Shown here: positions 8,114 to 17,288 of the stretch, one piece after another
Numbering within the stretch: the first letter of the stretch is position 1
How the letters are laid out: every line of letters begins with the position of its first letter
Source of the DNA: Pseudotamlana agarivorans
Lineage (GTDB): Bacteria > Bacteroidota > Bacteroidia > Flavobacteriales > Flavobacteriaceae
Assembly: GCF_001642835.1 (NCBI RefSeq)
Contig: NZ_LXEI01000012.1
Span: 1 to 64,000, forward strand
Length of the DNA stretch: 64,000 bases
Direction: 5' to 3'
Made by a program: the position numbers and the translations under genes
The notes under the pieces: model-generated
The model's database searches: none
What the model was told of the DNA's origin: nothing
Seen by the model: the letters and a program-made list of their open reading frames with translations, nothing else

Positions 8114-9550
8114 TTAATATTTAATACATACATTTTTTGTTTCTGTGAAAAACCGCAAAGATTCCAAGCCGCCTTCACGTCCAAGTCCAGAAGCTTTCAT
8201 ACCTCCAAAAGGGGTTCTTAAATCACGGAGTAACCAAGTGTTTACCCAAACAATACCAACGTTTAATTGACGCGTTATTCGCATACAGCGTTTTAAATCA
8301 TTGGTCCAAATAGTAGCTGATAATCCGTAATTCGAGTCGTTGGCCATATTAACAACCTCTGCAGCAGTTTCAAAAGGCATGATGGTTACTACAGGGCCAA
8401 AAATTTCTTCTTGGTTTACACGACAACGGTTTGTTTTTACTTCAATTACCGTAGGTTCTAAATAATAACCGTTTTCAAAACTTGGAACATTAACTAGGTT
8501 GCCACCATAAAGTATTTCACCTTCATTTTTAGCAATTTCTATATAATCTAATATTTTATTTAAGTGATTTTTGGATACGATGGCACCAACATCTGTAGTA
8601 CTTTGTGATGGATGACCGACTTTAAGTTGTTTTACTTTTTCAATAAAATCGGTTTTAAATTTATCATAAATCGAAGCTTCAACAAAAATACGGCTCCCAC
8701 ATAAACATATTTGTCCTTGATTAGCGAATGATGATCGTAACGTGGTGTTAAGCATATCTTCATAATCGCAATCAGCAAAAATGATATTGGGGTTTTTTCC
8801 TCCTAATTCTAAAGATGTTTTTTTGAATAGAGGCGCTGCGGTTTTAGCAATTTCAGCACCAGTTTTAGTACCGCCAGTAAAGGATATGGCTTTTATTTTT
8901 GGGTGCTCTACAATAGCTTGTCCTGTACTGTAACCTTCGCCGTGAACAATGTTTAAAACGCCTGGAGATAAGCCAGCTTCATTGCAAATGTCTCCTAACA
9001 AATAAGCCGTCATAGGTGTAATTTCACTGGGTTTGGCTACAACACAATTTCCTGCTGCTAGTGCAGGTGCTATTTTCCAGGTGAATAAATAAAGTGGAAG
9101 ATTCCATGGCGAAATACAGCCTACCACACCAATGGGTTGGCGCAAAGTAAAATTTATAGCATCTAATCCTACACTGTCATGACTTTCACTTGAAAACTGC
9201 GTAATCGCCTGTCCAAAAAAACGAAAATTAAGTGCTGCCCGCGGAATATCCATAGACTTGGCTAAATGTAAGGGTTTGCCATTATCCTTGCTTTCAGCTA
9301 AGGCAAACTGCTCTAGCTGACTTTCTATGAGTTCCGAAATTTTTATTAAAATTCGGCTGCGGACTTCATAAGTGGTTTGCGACCATGCAGGAAATGCTTT
9401 TTCGGCTGCCTGATAGGCCAATTCAATATCTTCTTTTGACGAATTAGGGATTTGGCAGTATACTTTTCCGATGGCTGGATTATAATTGTCTAACCATGAA
9501 TCCGACGTAGGATTAGTAAAGATTCCGTTTATGAAGTTTTTAATTTTCAT
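8114..9550 (-). CDS. Aldehyde dehydrogenase, probable 2-aminomuconate semialdehyde dehydrogenase
   Basis: This 478-residue NAD(P)-dependent aldehyde dehydrogenase has the normal family length. The catalytic Glu lies in LELGGKNPNI and the catalytic Cys in NQGQICLCGSRIFV. Other signatures (PWNLPLYLFTWKIAPALAAG, SFTGGTKTG, EEIFGPVV) are intact. In this operon the logical reaction is oxidation of 2-aminomuconate semialdehyde to 2-aminomuconate. Related enzymes act on 2-hydroxymuconate semialdehyde, so the exact substrate rests on context. Its start overlaps the end of the membrane-protein gene by 11 nt, which suggests translational coupling. Confidence 0.9.
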   Translation of the reverse strand: MKIKNFINGIFTNPTSDSWLDNYNPAIGKVYCQIPNSSKEDIELAYQAAEKAFPAWSQTTYEVRSRILIKISELIESQLEQFALAESKDNGKPLHLAKSMDIPRAALNFRFFGQAITQFSSESHDSVGLDAINFTLRQPIGVVGCISPWNLPLYLFTWKIAPALAAGNCVVAKPSEITPMTAYLLGDICNEAGLSPGVLNIVHGEGYSTGQAIVEHPKIKAISFTGGTKTGAEIAKTAAPLFKKTSLELGGKNPNIIFADCDYEDMLNTTLRSSFANQGQICLCGSRIFVEASIYDKFKTDFIEKVKQLKVGHPSQSTTDVGAIVSKNHLNKILDYIEIAKNEGEILYGGNLVNVPSFENGYYLEPTVIEVKTNRCRVNQEEIFGPVVTIMPFETAAEVVNMANDSNYGLSATIWTNDLKRCMRITRQLNVGIVWVNTWLLRDLRTPFGGMKASGLGREGGLESLRFFTETKNVCIKY

Positions 9551-10985
9551 GATTTCTTTTGTAAAGCGTCATATAAATACGATTTCTTTCAAATGTTTTA
9601 ACTGGACTCCATGTGTTTTGATCTTGTAAGGTGTCTATAATCTCATCAGATACATTGAAGGCATTAGAAAATAAAATATAATCATCTTTTTCGATTTCAG
9701 CATGTTTAAATCCGATATCTTCCGAACTCAAATCTATGAGCTTAAATGATTTGGCGTTAGGAAAAAAACTTCCCGTGGTTTGTGGATTGAATTGGTTGAG
9801 CTGTATGAAATCTATCATCTCGGACCTCACAGTATAGTAATTCCAGTGTAAGGTTGTAGCGTCCCATCCTTGGCTGATTTTGGGTGGGTATAACCAAAAA
9901 TGACCACTAATCAAACAGATATATGACAATGTTAACACGGTTCGTTTCCATTTTTTGAAATGGAGTACCCATAATACCGTTAGAATAATTACAGGAATTA
10001 TAACAGGAAGTAAATAGCGGTGCCCAAATGGATTTTTGTAAATGACGATTATTGGGAAAAAGACAATAAATTGAGATAGAATTAAAAGTAATAGGGGTTG
10101 GGCAGACTTTGGGAAAATGTGTTTTGATTTTACTATAGACAACAAAAAGAATCCGAAAACTATAAAAATGAATACCCTTCCGAAGTCAATTAAACGCCAA
10201 ATAAATAGTCCAGTGTTTCTTAGTATTTCAGTAAAAGAGGCATATTCAGCAGATTCTTTCCAGGTGTTAGATACAGTATTATGCACAATCCATCCTTTGT
10301 TCAAATAGAAAAACAACAAGAAAAGAACAATTGCCGTAATTCCGAAAATGTAGGGTAAAAAAGGTTTAATCGCTATTTTTTTTGTTTTGGAATAGTGGTA
10401 TAAAAAGTGAAAGAGCATGACGCCACCGCCACATATTGTAGCTCTTAAACTCACTAAAACCAAACAGGTAAAAGCTATGGCAAGTGTGGTTTTATTGTCT
10501 TTTAAAATACTATTAATACACAAGAGATAGAAAAATAAATGAATAACCTCAAAAGTGATTAATGACATTTGAGAAAGTAGCGTAGCATCAGATAAAATGA
10601 AACACGTAATAATAACACCATGTTGTTTGGTGATTTTTAGGTTTGTACACAACTTATAAATTTGACATGCCAGACCAAATACAAAAGGCAACATAGCAAG
10701 GTGACTTACCACTAGTGATTTGCCAAATATTTTCCAGAGTGCGGCAAAATACATACCTATAAAGGTTGGGTGACCAGTAGCCATATGGTCGGGGACATAA
10801 AAATGTGTAAAATTTGTATCATAGTACCAGTTTGCAGGAACGGATAACTGTGCTACATTATCCCAATAAAAAGGGTAGTTTAGACTTGTTACTGTAAGGA
10901 TTATACTTAAAATAAAAAGTGTAATTTCAAAAGCATAAGTATGTAGGAAGGATGTTCCAGTGGTCGGGGTCGTGCTTATTTTCAT
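9540..10985 (-). CDS. Polytopic membrane protein, GT-C glycosyltransferase-like
   Basis: This 481-residue protein has roughly ten hydrophobic segments and a C-terminal soluble part of about 90 residues (from around residue 390). The first extracytoplasmic loop begins [10 protein letters not shown]. An acidic residue at this place is typical of GT-C enzymes such as the ArnT/PMT-like (GT39) group, which transfer sugars from polyprenyl-phosphate donors. That is a fold-level suggestion only. It overlaps the ridA-like gene by 4 nt and the aldehyde dehydrogenase by 11 nt, so it is locked into the kynurenine operon. No role in tryptophan breakdown is known for such a protein. A transporter is a less likely alternative. 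Confidence 0.75.
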   Translation of the reverse strand: MKISTTPTTGTSFLHTYAFEITLFILSIILTVTSLNYPFYWDNVAQLSVPANWYYDTNFTHFYVPDHMATGHPTFIGMYFAALWKIFGKSLVVSHLAMLPFVFGLACQIYKLCTNLKITKQHGVIITCFILSDATLLSQMSLITFEVIHLFFYLLCINSILKDNKTTLAIAFTCLVLVSLRATICGGGVMLFHFLYHYSKTKKIAIKPFLPYIFGITAIVLFLLFFYLNKGWIVHNTVSNTWKESAEYASFTEILRNTGLFIWRLIDFGRVFIFIVFGFFLLSIVKSKHIFPKSAQPLLLLILSQFIVFFPIIVIYKNPFGHRYLLPVIIPVIILTVLWVLHFKKWKRTVLTLSYICLISGHFWLYPPKISQGWDATTLHWNYYTVRSEMIDFIQLNQFNPQTTGSFFPNAKSFKLIDLSSEDIGFKHAEIEKDDYILFSNAFNVSDEIIDTLQDQNTWSPVKTFERNRIYMTLYKRNHEN

Positions 10986-11386
10986 TTTACTTTTTTATAC
11001 GCCATCACTTTTATTTCAATAATCAAATCGGGGTGAGGTAATTGGTGTACGGCAACTGTGGTACGTGTTGGACCAGTTTCCGTATTGAAAAATTCGGCGT
11101 AAGCCTTATTGTATCCTGCAAAATCATTCATATTAACTAAAAAGGTTGTTACATCCACGACATCATCTAAAGTGGCGTTTTCCTGTTCTAAAAGGTGTTC
11201 TATATTTTTTAAAACTTCATGGGTTTGAATCTCAATATTTAAGTGTTTGGTGCCTAGATTGTCAATAATATCAACCCCAGCAATACTGTTGTCAGGACGT
11301 CTAGAGCTCGTGCCTGAAACAAAAATAAAATCGCCTACGCGTTTAGTGAGCGGATAGGCACCTCGTGGTGTTACAGCTTTTTTCAT
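10982..11386 (-). CDS. RidA-family protein, probable 2-aminomuconate deaminase
   Basis: This 134-residue protein belongs to the RidA/YjgF family, with the [15 protein letters not shown] start and the [23 protein letters not shown] core whose Arg is the conserved substrate-binding position. Several bacterial 3-hydroxyanthranilate pathways use a RidA-like 2-aminomuconate deaminase that releases ammonia to give 4-oxalocrotonate. The neighbouring dioxygenase, ACMSD and aldehyde dehydrogenase make that the best assignment here. A generic enamine deaminase is the alternative. It starts 5 nt after kmo and overlaps the next gene by 4 nt. Confidence 0.85.
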   Translation of the reverse strand: MKKAVTPRGAYPLTKRVGDFIFVSGTSSRRPDNSIAGVDIIDNLGTKHLNIEIQTHEVLKNIEHLLEQENATLDDVVDVTTFLVNMNDFAGYNKAYAEFFNTETGPTRTTVAVHQLPHPDLIIEIKVMAYKKVK

Positions 11387-11391
11387 AGTAG

Positions 11392-12810
11392 TTAGTATCT
11401 TAAATCAGCATTTCTATGGTCTTCTAGAATTTTGTTCGTATCGTGGTTTATTTTATCTAATGCCTCTTGTAATTCGTCCAAGGTTGCTTTGGAGTTTACA
11501 GAAATCTCGCCGTTTGCTAATAAGTTCAAAATCGCACGATCCTGTGCACGACCTCTAAGCATCGCTACTTCATAGCCTATGTTCTCATTAAAGGTCACCA
11601 TAGCGTATTTGGAGTTGTACTGAAGCGGGAACTTTTTTTCAAGTAGCATTTCTAATTTTCTTTTTTCCTGAAAAATAGGGTCTGCAACATGTTCTTTCAT
11701 TTCATGAAAATTGTCAATGGCCAAATCGGCAATAGCATCGGTGTCTTTTCTACGATGTTTTTCATAGGTTTTAAAAGTGGCCTCCCAGTTTTCTAAATTC
11801 AAATTTAAAACCGAATCCAGTACTACAACATCTTCAAAAGCAGCATTCATACCCTGACCGTAAAACGGAACAATAGCATGGGCCGCATCACCCATTAAAA
11901 GGGTATTGCCTTTATAATGCCAAGGCGAACATTTAATCGTGCCTAGTGGTGAAGTAGGGTTTTTGAAAAATTCGGTTGCCAAATTTGGCATGACTAGTAG
12001 GGCATCGGGGAACTCTTCTTTGAAAAAATCGAGAACTTTTTGCTCGGTATCCAGATTATTAAAATTATAAGTGCCTTCAGTGTAACTTAAAAATAGGGTT
12101 ACCGTAAAGCTGCCATCAAGATTTGGTAATGCAATAAGCATAAAACTTTGCCTAGGCCAAATATGAAGGGCATTTTTGTGAGCGAGATATTCACCGTTTT
12201 CATTAGGTAAAATACTCAGTTCTTTATAACCATAGCTGAGGTAGTCCTGAGAAAAACTAAACAGAAAATCACGATCCTGAAAATAACTTTTCCTAAGAGC
12301 AGAGCCAGCCCCATCGGCGGAAATAATAACGTCGGCATCTTCTATGAAATCTTTTTGTGTTTCGCCATCTGTAAACAAAGCTGTAGTTTTTTCTAAATCA
12401 ACAGACTGACACGTTTTATCAAAATAAAAATTGACATTTTCATGTTTTTCAGCTTCATCTAAAAGAAGGGCATTTAAATCGTTTCTTGATACAGAATTGA
12501 TGTATTCATGTTTTCTTCCGCTATAATTTGATTGTACCGTATCACCATTTTTATCGTGGAGCATGCGGCCATGCATGGGAATACAAAGCTTCTTTACTTT
12601 TTCTTCTAAACCCACTAGTTTCATGGCTTTATTACCACGATCTGAAAAGGCTAAGTTTATTGAACGGCCAGAGCTTAATTTGGTTGTTCTTAGGTCTGGA
12701 CGCTTTTCGTAAACTGCAACATTAAAACCGCGCTGCCCCAAACGCAAAGCGAGTAGTGCGCCACAAAGTCCAGCGCCAATAATAAGTATGTTTTGTTGTT
12801 TGTTATCCAT
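11392..12810 (-). CDS. kmo: Kynurenine 3-monooxygenase
   Basis: This 472-residue FAD-dependent monooxygenase hydroxylates L-kynurenine to 3-hydroxykynurenine with NADPH and O2. The dinucleotide-binding motif is [12 protein letters not shown] at about residues 10-21. The KMO-typical [11 protein letters not shown] stretch follows near residue 50. The second FAD motif is [21 protein letters not shown] at about 305-325. The C-terminal region is hydrophilic and lacks the strong membrane anchor of the mitochondrial enzyme. It lies 35 nt downstream of kynU. All expected motifs are present and the length is normal. Confidence 0.95.
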   Translation of the reverse strand: MDNKQQNILIIGAGLCGALLALRLGQRGFNVAVYEKRPDLRTTKLSSGRSINLAFSDRGNKAMKLVGLEEKVKKLCIPMHGRMLHDKNGDTVQSNYSGRKHEYINSVSRNDLNALLLDEAEKHENVNFYFDKTCQSVDLEKTTALFTDGETQKDFIEDADVIISADGAGSALRKSYFQDRDFLFSFSQDYLSYGYKELSILPNENGEYLAHKNALHIWPRQSFMLIALPNLDGSFTVTLFLSYTEGTYNFNNLDTEQKVLDFFKEEFPDALLVMPNLATEFFKNPTSPLGTIKCSPWHYKGNTLLMGDAAHAIVPFYGQGMNAAFEDVVVLDSVLNLNLENWEATFKTYEKHRRKDTDAIADLAIDNFHEMKEHVADPIFQEKRKLEMLLEKKFPLQYNSKYAMVTFNENIGYEVAMLRGRAQDRAILNLLANGEISVNSKATLDELQEALDKINHDTNKILEDHRNADLRY

Positions 12811-12845
12811 GTTGTTTCACTTTTTGTGCGGTGACCGGGTTTAAA

Positions 12846-14120
12846 TTATGGCGTACTTAAAATAGTTTTCAACTGCTCAACCAAAAGATATACATCATGA
12901 AAGCTGTTATAGAAAGGCGTTGGAGCGCATCGAATAACATCGGGTTTGCGCCAATCACTTATAATACCTGCTTCTGTTAATTGGTCATGTAGTGTTTTAT
13001 TGGCGTTTTTTACCTGAATAGATAGTTGGGCACCTCGCGAATTAGGGTTCGTAGGTGTGATAATGCGGATGGTATCTTCACCTAATTGTTTCAGTAAAAA
13101 CTCAAAATAACTGGTTAGTTTTTGTGATTTCTCCACAAGCCTTTCAATACCGACTTCTTCGAACAGGTCTAACGAGGCTTTTATGGCGGCCATAGATAGG
13201 ATAGGCGGGTTGCTAAGTTGCCAACCTTCTGCTCCCGGAAGCTGATCAAAGTCATCACGCATGTTAAACCTAGTAGCTTTATTGTGGCTCCACCAGCCTG
13301 TAAAGCGATTTAGGTTTTTGTTATGTGCATGACGTTCGTGAATAAAACAACCTGCAAGACTTCCAGGTCCTGAGTTTAGATATTTATAGGTACACCAAAC
13401 AGCAAAATCGGCTCCAGAGTCATGCAGATTTAATACCACATTCCCTGCGGCATGAGCACAATCAAATCCTACTTTGCATCCGTATTGATGACCAAGTTTG
13501 GTTATGCGTTTTAAGTCGAAATATTGTCCTGTATAGTAATTAATACCGCCAATTAAGATGAGTTCAATTTGATCGCCTTCATTTTGGAGAATCGATTCTA
13601 AATCTTCGTAACGTAGTAACTCTTCATGCTCTCTAGGTTTCCATTGGATAACGCCTTCTTGGTCGTCAAACCCATGATGCCTGAGCTGCGATTCAACAGC
13701 ATATTTGTCTGAAGGAAACGCATCGCTTTCAATTAAAATTTTATAGCGAGATTTTGTGGGCTTGTAAAAGGAAACCATCATCAAATGAAGGTTGGTGGTA
13801 AGCGTATTCATAACAATAACTTCAATCGGTTTTGCACCGACTACATCAGCCATGTTTTGCGTTAAAAATTCATGATAGGGTAACCATGGTGTATCGCCTG
13901 TAGTATGACCTTCAACGCCTAGTTTTGCCCAATCCTCAAGCTCTTTATGTACATATGCACTGGTTTGTTTAGGTTGCAGGCCTAAGGAATTACCCGTCAT
14001 GTAGATGAGATTGTTTCCGTGCTTATCCTTAGGAAGATGAAATTGATTTCTATAAGATTTTAATTCGTCGCTTTCATCTTGTTCTAAAGCATATTCAAGA
14101 CCTAGTTTATGAGTGAACAC
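12846..14120 (-). CDS. kynU: Kynureninase
   Basis: This 424-residue PLP enzyme cleaves 3-hydroxykynurenine (or kynurenine) to 3-hydroxyanthranilate (or anthranilate) and alanine. The PLP Lys is in AVWCTYKYLNSGPGSLAG. The upstream GFDCAHAAGN holds the cofactor-binding Asp, and MTGNSLGLQP is a typical N-terminal stretch. The start codon is GTG: no in-frame ATG lies near the N-terminus, and a -7 box sits 24 nt upstream. It is the first gene of the operon. Following it by kmo, instead of kmo then kynU, is a common bacterial order and does not change the pathway. Confidence 0.95.
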   Translation of the reverse strand: MFTHKLGLEYALEQDESDELKSYRNQFHLPKDKHGNNLIYMTGNSLGLQPKQTSAYVHKELEDWAKLGVEGHTTGDTPWLPYHEFLTQNMADVVGAKPIEVIVMNTLTTNLHLMMVSFYKPTKSRYKILIESDAFPSDKYAVESQLRHHGFDDQEGVIQWKPREHEELLRYEDLESILQNEGDQIELILIGGINYYTGQYFDLKRITKLGHQYGCKVGFDCAHAAGNVVLNLHDSGADFAVWCTYKYLNSGPGSLAGCFIHERHAHNKNLNRFTGWWSHNKATRFNMRDDFDQLPGAEGWQLSNPPILSMAAIKASLDLFEEVGIERLVEKSQKLTSYFEFLLKQLGEDTIRIITPTNPNSRGAQLSIQVKNANKTLHDQLTEAGIISDWRKPDVIRCAPTPFYNSFHDVYLLVEQLKTILSTP

Positions 14121-14144
14121 AGTGGAAATGTTTAGGGTTTATAA

Positions 14145-14152
14145 CAAAAATA
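14145..14152 (-). promoter_or_regulatory. -7 promoter box of the kynurenine operon
   Basis: On the minus strand this reads TATTTTTG, matching TAnnTTTG, and lies 24 nt before the GTG start of kynU. The -33 region is only T-rich. No regulator gene or clear operator accompanies the operon in this window. Confidence 0.55.
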
Positions 14153-14225
14153 CGGATTATAATGTTAGAAAAGAAGCTACTTTAAAGCACTTGTCAGTTT
14201 AGAAACGAGACTGTTTTAAAAAGGA

Positions 14226-14256
14226 AAAGCGCTTAAACCATTGATTTAAGCGCTTT
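14226..14256 (-). terminator. Terminator downstream of the 14346-14996 lipoprotein gene
   Basis: AAAGCGCTTAAA (14226-14237) pairs perfectly with TTTAAGCGCTTT (14245-14256) around a 7-nt loop. On the minus strand the stem is followed by a T-rich tract, so it ends transcription coming from the lipoprotein and msrA genes and insulates kynU. Confidence 0.8.
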
Positions 14257-14345
14257 AATATATATAGACGCATGACGCGGAATATTTAAAACTATACCTT
14301 ATATACGTATATATAACACGTTTTAGACGTCGAGTAACTGATTAT

Positions 14346-14996
14346 TTATTTGGTTACCACGTTGACATCCGAAAAGTAAAGACGCCAAGAGTCTTCAGGC
14401 TTTTTGTGTTCTAAGGCCAATTTAAGCCCATTAAAATCTTGATAATTTTCAAATGTGGTTATCATAGATGGTTCTTCTTGATTGGCTTTTCTGAAAATCC
14501 ACTCGCGAATTAAATAATCATCATCATAAAAAATATCATAAGCATCGCCAGGGGTATAGCCACCTTTGTTAGGGTAGGTGATGGTTAATTTGTTAAGTTG
14601 CTTTTTGCTTATTGGTGCTTCCGTTTTTGTCACTTCTGAAAAAGTTATATCGGAATCCCATACCAGTTGAAAAGGGATAAGCAACCAGAATTTATCGTTT
14701 ATAAAACCGCGATCTGTTTGTGCTAATGTCGAATCTATTTTAGATTTGTTGTATTGTATAGAATCTCTTCTTTTATAATGTGTTATTTCATTCGTTTTCG
14801 GGTTCCATTTCCAAGCTCTTTCAAAATGCATGCTGTCTTTATCAACATTGAAAGTGAATTGAATTTCTGACACTTGGCTCCAGTTTTCGAAACCATGGGC
14901 ATCTGCTATGTTTTGTGCGATGTCTTGAGATGTTAATTCTTTTTTACATGCAAAGCACAACAAGGCTAAACATGAGATTATAAAAATATTTTTCAT
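14346..14996 (-). CDS. Lipoprotein of unknown function
   Basis: This 216-residue protein has a lipoprotein signal with lipobox LCFAC (Cys17) followed by KKE, so it should be lipid-anchored in the envelope. After a short helical segment containing AHGFENWSQ, the rest is predicted beta-rich with many Tyr, Trp and charged residues. This resembles LolA/outer-membrane-lipoprotein-type domains found in Bacteroidota hypothetical proteins. It lies 55 nt downstream of msrA on the same strand and a strong terminator follows it. I cannot assign a specific function. Confidence 0.78.
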   Translation of the reverse strand: MKNIFIISCLALLCFACKKELTSQDIAQNIADAHGFENWSQVSEIQFTFNVDKDSMHFERAWKWNPKTNEITHYKRRDSIQYNKSKIDSTLAQTDRGFINDKFWLLIPFQLVWDSDITFSEVTKTEAPISKKQLNKLTITYPNKGGYTPGDAYDIFYDDDYLIREWIFRKANQEEPSMITTFENYQDFNGLKLALEHKKPEDSWRLYFSDVNVVTK

Positions 14997-15051
14997 GGTT
15001 ATTTTTTTTCAAAGTTAAAAGAATTTTAGTGTCTTGAAACCATGAAAAAGA

Positions 15052-15714
15052 TTAATGGCTGTCTTTTAATAGTTCTTTAGGAAACTTAGCTTTAAATCTA
15101 TTAAGACGGGGAATCGATACATTTTTAATATAAGGGTTGTTAGGGTGGTTTTTTTCATAATCTTGATGGTAATCTTCTGCTACCCAAAATTTTTGAAAAG
15201 GGTAAACCTCTGCAGCAATTTTTACACCAAGTTGTTTTGCTAACGCCGATTTCTTTTCTAAGATAATTTGTTTTTGTGCTTCGTTCTGATAAAAAATGAT
15301 AGATCGATATTGGGAGCCTTTGTCGTTTCCTTGTCCGTTTACCTGAGTGACATCTTGTGAAGCGAAATACACATCAACCAGTGTTTCAAAAGACACAATT
15401 TTAGGGTTATATATAATTTCAACGGCCTCGGCATGGCCTGTGCTTCCAGTGTTGCTTGCTGCGTAAGTCGGGTTTTTGGTGTGTCCACCAGAATAGCCTG
15501 AAATAGACTCTTCCACGCCTTTTACACTTTCGTAAATGGCTTCAACACACCAGAAGCAACCGCTAGCAAAGTAGGCTTTTGCTTTGCCGTTTTCTATGGG
15601 TATTTCTACGGGGTTGGAGTTTATAACTTCTTGTTGTGCTGTGTTGCTTTGAGCGGAATTTTGACAACTAAAAAATAGGATAAAAGTTAAAAGTGGTAAT
15701 ATCTGTTTCATCAT
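15052..15714 (-). CDS. msrA: Peptide-methionine (S)-S-oxide reductase MsrA, lipoprotein form
   Basis: This 220-residue protein reduces methionine S-sulfoxide in proteins. The catalytic motif SGCFWCVEA contains Cys53, and Cys56 gives a second nearby thiol. GYSGGHTKNPTY, STGHAEAVEI and AEDYHQDY are standard MsrA signatures. The first 17 residues form a lipoprotein signal with lipobox ILFFSC (Cys17), so this copy works in the envelope rather than the cytoplasm. Electrons would have to come from a periplasmic thiol system; the DsbD-like protein at 54821-56809 is a candidate, by inference only. Confidence 0.93.
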   Translation of the reverse strand: MMKQILPLLTFILFFSCQNSAQSNTAQQEVINSNPVEIPIENGKAKAYFASGCFWCVEAIYESVKGVEESISGYSGGHTKNPTYAASNTGSTGHAEAVEIIYNPKIVSFETLVDVYFASQDVTQVNGQGNDKGSQYRSIIFYQNEAQKQIILEKKSALAKQLGVKIAAEVYPFQKFWVAEDYHQDYEKNHPNNPYIKNVSIPRLNRFKAKFPKELLKDSH

Positions 15715-15835
15715 AAATAAGTTTCTTAAAGTATAGACGAAAAAATATAGGAAACCTTATTCTGATTTTAGTTTTATAGTTAAGTGATATGATGAGAAAG
15801 CTGTCATCTATAGCGCCTTTTAATGGCGTGTTCGT

Positions 15836-15905
15836 TAGGTTGAGCCTGTCAAAACCCTTATTCGTTATGGATTAAGAGATATTTCGACAGACCCAATATG
15901 ACATA
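15836..15905. repeat. Inverted interspersed repeat of the TTCGACAG type
   Basis: The left part reads, on the minus strand, TTTTGACAGGCTCAACC. The right part (about 15886-15903) reads TTTCGACAGACCCAATATGA on the plus strand. They form an imperfect inverted repeat around a roughly 30-nt centre. A related sequence, CCTTCGACAAGTTCAGTGTG, is at 53042-53064. Confidence 0.5.
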
Positions 15906-15949
15906 TAATAGAATATTTATTTAAGCCTCAATTTAGGTTCTAATTGATG

Positions 15950-16408
15950 CTATTTAGTTTCAACCAAAGGAACATCTAGTGCTAGTTCTGCATTAATTAA
16001 GTCGTCAATTTTATTGATGGCTTGAAGAAATTTTGCTGCTTCTGTCGCGGGAATAATCTTTTTCATTTTCTTATAATATTTCTTCTTAAGTTTGAGGTCT
16101 TCTGCCTTAAATGCAAGAAGGTCATTTACTAATTCATCTGCTTTTTCGTTAGAAATACTTTCGTAATTTTTAGCATAATCTTTTATTAAAGCTATTCTTT
16201 TGTTTTTAACAGAATGATTTTCAGTTTCGTATTGGTTGTATACTTCCCAAAAGGGTGCGCTTTGCGTTTCGTTTAAAGTCATGACTTCAGCAATAGCCTC
16301 TTTTGTTTCAACGTCTAAGATAGAACGCGTCAATTCAACATAATCATTAGTTTGGGCATAGTTTATATAACTACTTAAAATGGCGGTAAGAATGAATAGT
16401 TTTTTCAT
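15950..16408 (-). CDS. Small exported helical protein, possibly Spy/CpxP-like
   Basis: This 152-residue protein has an N-terminal signal peptide (about residues 1-18, ending NYAQ). The mature part is nearly all helical and very rich in Lys and Glu. It contains LNETQSAPFWEVYNQYE, similar to the L-x-x-x-Q-x-x-x-F-W-x-x-Y pattern in small flavobacterial periplasmic proteins sometimes compared with Spy/CpxP chaperones. That similarity is weak and from memory. It stands alone, with about 235 nt upstream of the next gene and 97 nt before the zinc-ribbon-type gene. The function is not assigned. Confidence 0.7.
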   Translation of the reverse strand: MKKLFILTAILSSYINYAQTNDYVELTRSILDVETKEAIAEVMTLNETQSAPFWEVYNQYETENHSVKNKRIALIKDYAKNYESISNEKADELVNDLLAFKAEDLKLKKKYYKKMKKIIPATEAAKFLQAINKIDDLINAELALDVPLVETK

Positions 16409-16451
16409 TTAAAATGGATTTATTAATTAGTTTAGTAAATATAAGGGAAAT

Positions 16452-16480
16452 AAAAAAAGCCTCCACAAAGTGAAGGCTTT
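16452..16480 (-). terminator. Terminator between coiled-coil protein and small exported protein genes
   Basis: AAAGCCT with CAC (from 16456) pairs with GTG and AGGCTTT (16470-16480), with one mismatch and a 3-nt loop. The minus-strand product ends in seven T, so it terminates transcription of the 16506-18383 pair. Confidence 0.75.
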
Positions 16481-16505
16481 AATATTTACAGGTGAAAACG
16501 GATTA

Positions 16506-17285
16506 TTACAGTTTAGAAAACAGTTTTTCCATTTTTTCTCTTTGTTCTTCAGCTAAAATAGCGTCAACTAAAATACGACCACTATGCTCGTCGGTAATTA
16601 CTTTTTTACGTGAAGCAATTTCAACTTGTACTTGTGGTGGAATCGTAAAGAATGATCCTCCAGAAGCACCTCTTTCAATTGGCACTACAGCTAAACCATT
16701 TTTTACATTAGTTCTAATTCTAATATAAGCGGCAACTAATCTATCATCAATTTGCTCTTTATATTCTTCAGATTTTTGAATTAAAGCCTGCTCTTCTTTC
16801 TCTGTTTCAGATAAAATAGCATCTAATTCACCTTTTTTGTGCTTAAGGTGGTTTTCACGCTCTTTTAAACGCTCTTTAGTTTCAGCGATAACTTCTTTCT
16901 TTTGCTCGATTTGAGCTTTGAATTCTTTAATATGCTTTTCAGCCAATTCAATTTCTAATTCTTGAAATTCAACTTCTTTAGTTAAAGAATTAAATTCTCT
17001 GTTATTTCTAACATTTTTTTGTTGCTCGGTATATTTCTTAATTAAAGATTTAGATTCTTCAATTAAGTTTTTCTTTCCTGCGATATCGTTGTCAATTACT
17101 TCTAAATTAGAAATAAGTTTATCTAATCTAATGTTTAATCCAGCAACTTCATCTTCTAAATCACGAACTTCTAAAGGAAGTTCACCACGAACATTTCTTA
17201 TTTCGTCTACACGAGAATCTATGAGTTGTAAATCGTATAAAGCTCTTAAGCGCTCTTCAACAGTTACTTCTTTCTTTTTGGCCAT
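16506..17285 (-). CDS. Coiled-coil protein of the C4 zinc-ribbon (CdsZ/DUF164) family, cysteines lost
   Basis: This 259-residue protein has a long coiled coil (about residues 10-185) followed by the segment where this family normally has a four-Cys zinc ribbon (CxxC...CxxCGRIL). Here the positions read GASGGSFFTIPPQVQ (206-220) and TDEHSGRILVD (231-241). There is no cysteine anywhere in the protein, so it cannot form the usual zinc ribbon. The fold context (IPPQVQ, SGRILVDA) is otherwise conserved. It lies 3 nt downstream of the Nif3-like gene and is surely co-transcribed with it. Family members are implicated in RNA or regulatory roles; none is proven here. Confidence 0.88.
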   Translation of the reverse strand: MAKKKEVTVEERLRALYDLQLIDSRVDEIRNVRGELPLEVRDLEDEVAGLNIRLDKLISNLEVIDNDIAGKKNLIEESKSLIKKYTEQQKNVRNNREFNSLTKEVEFQELEIELAEKHIKEFKAQIEQKKEVIAETKERLKERENHLKHKKGELDAILSETEKEEQALIQKSEEYKEQIDDRLVAAYIRIRTNVKNGLAVVPIERGASGGSFFTIPPQVQVEIASRKKVITDEHSGRILVDAILAEEQREKMEKLFSKL

Positions 17286-17288
17286 ACT

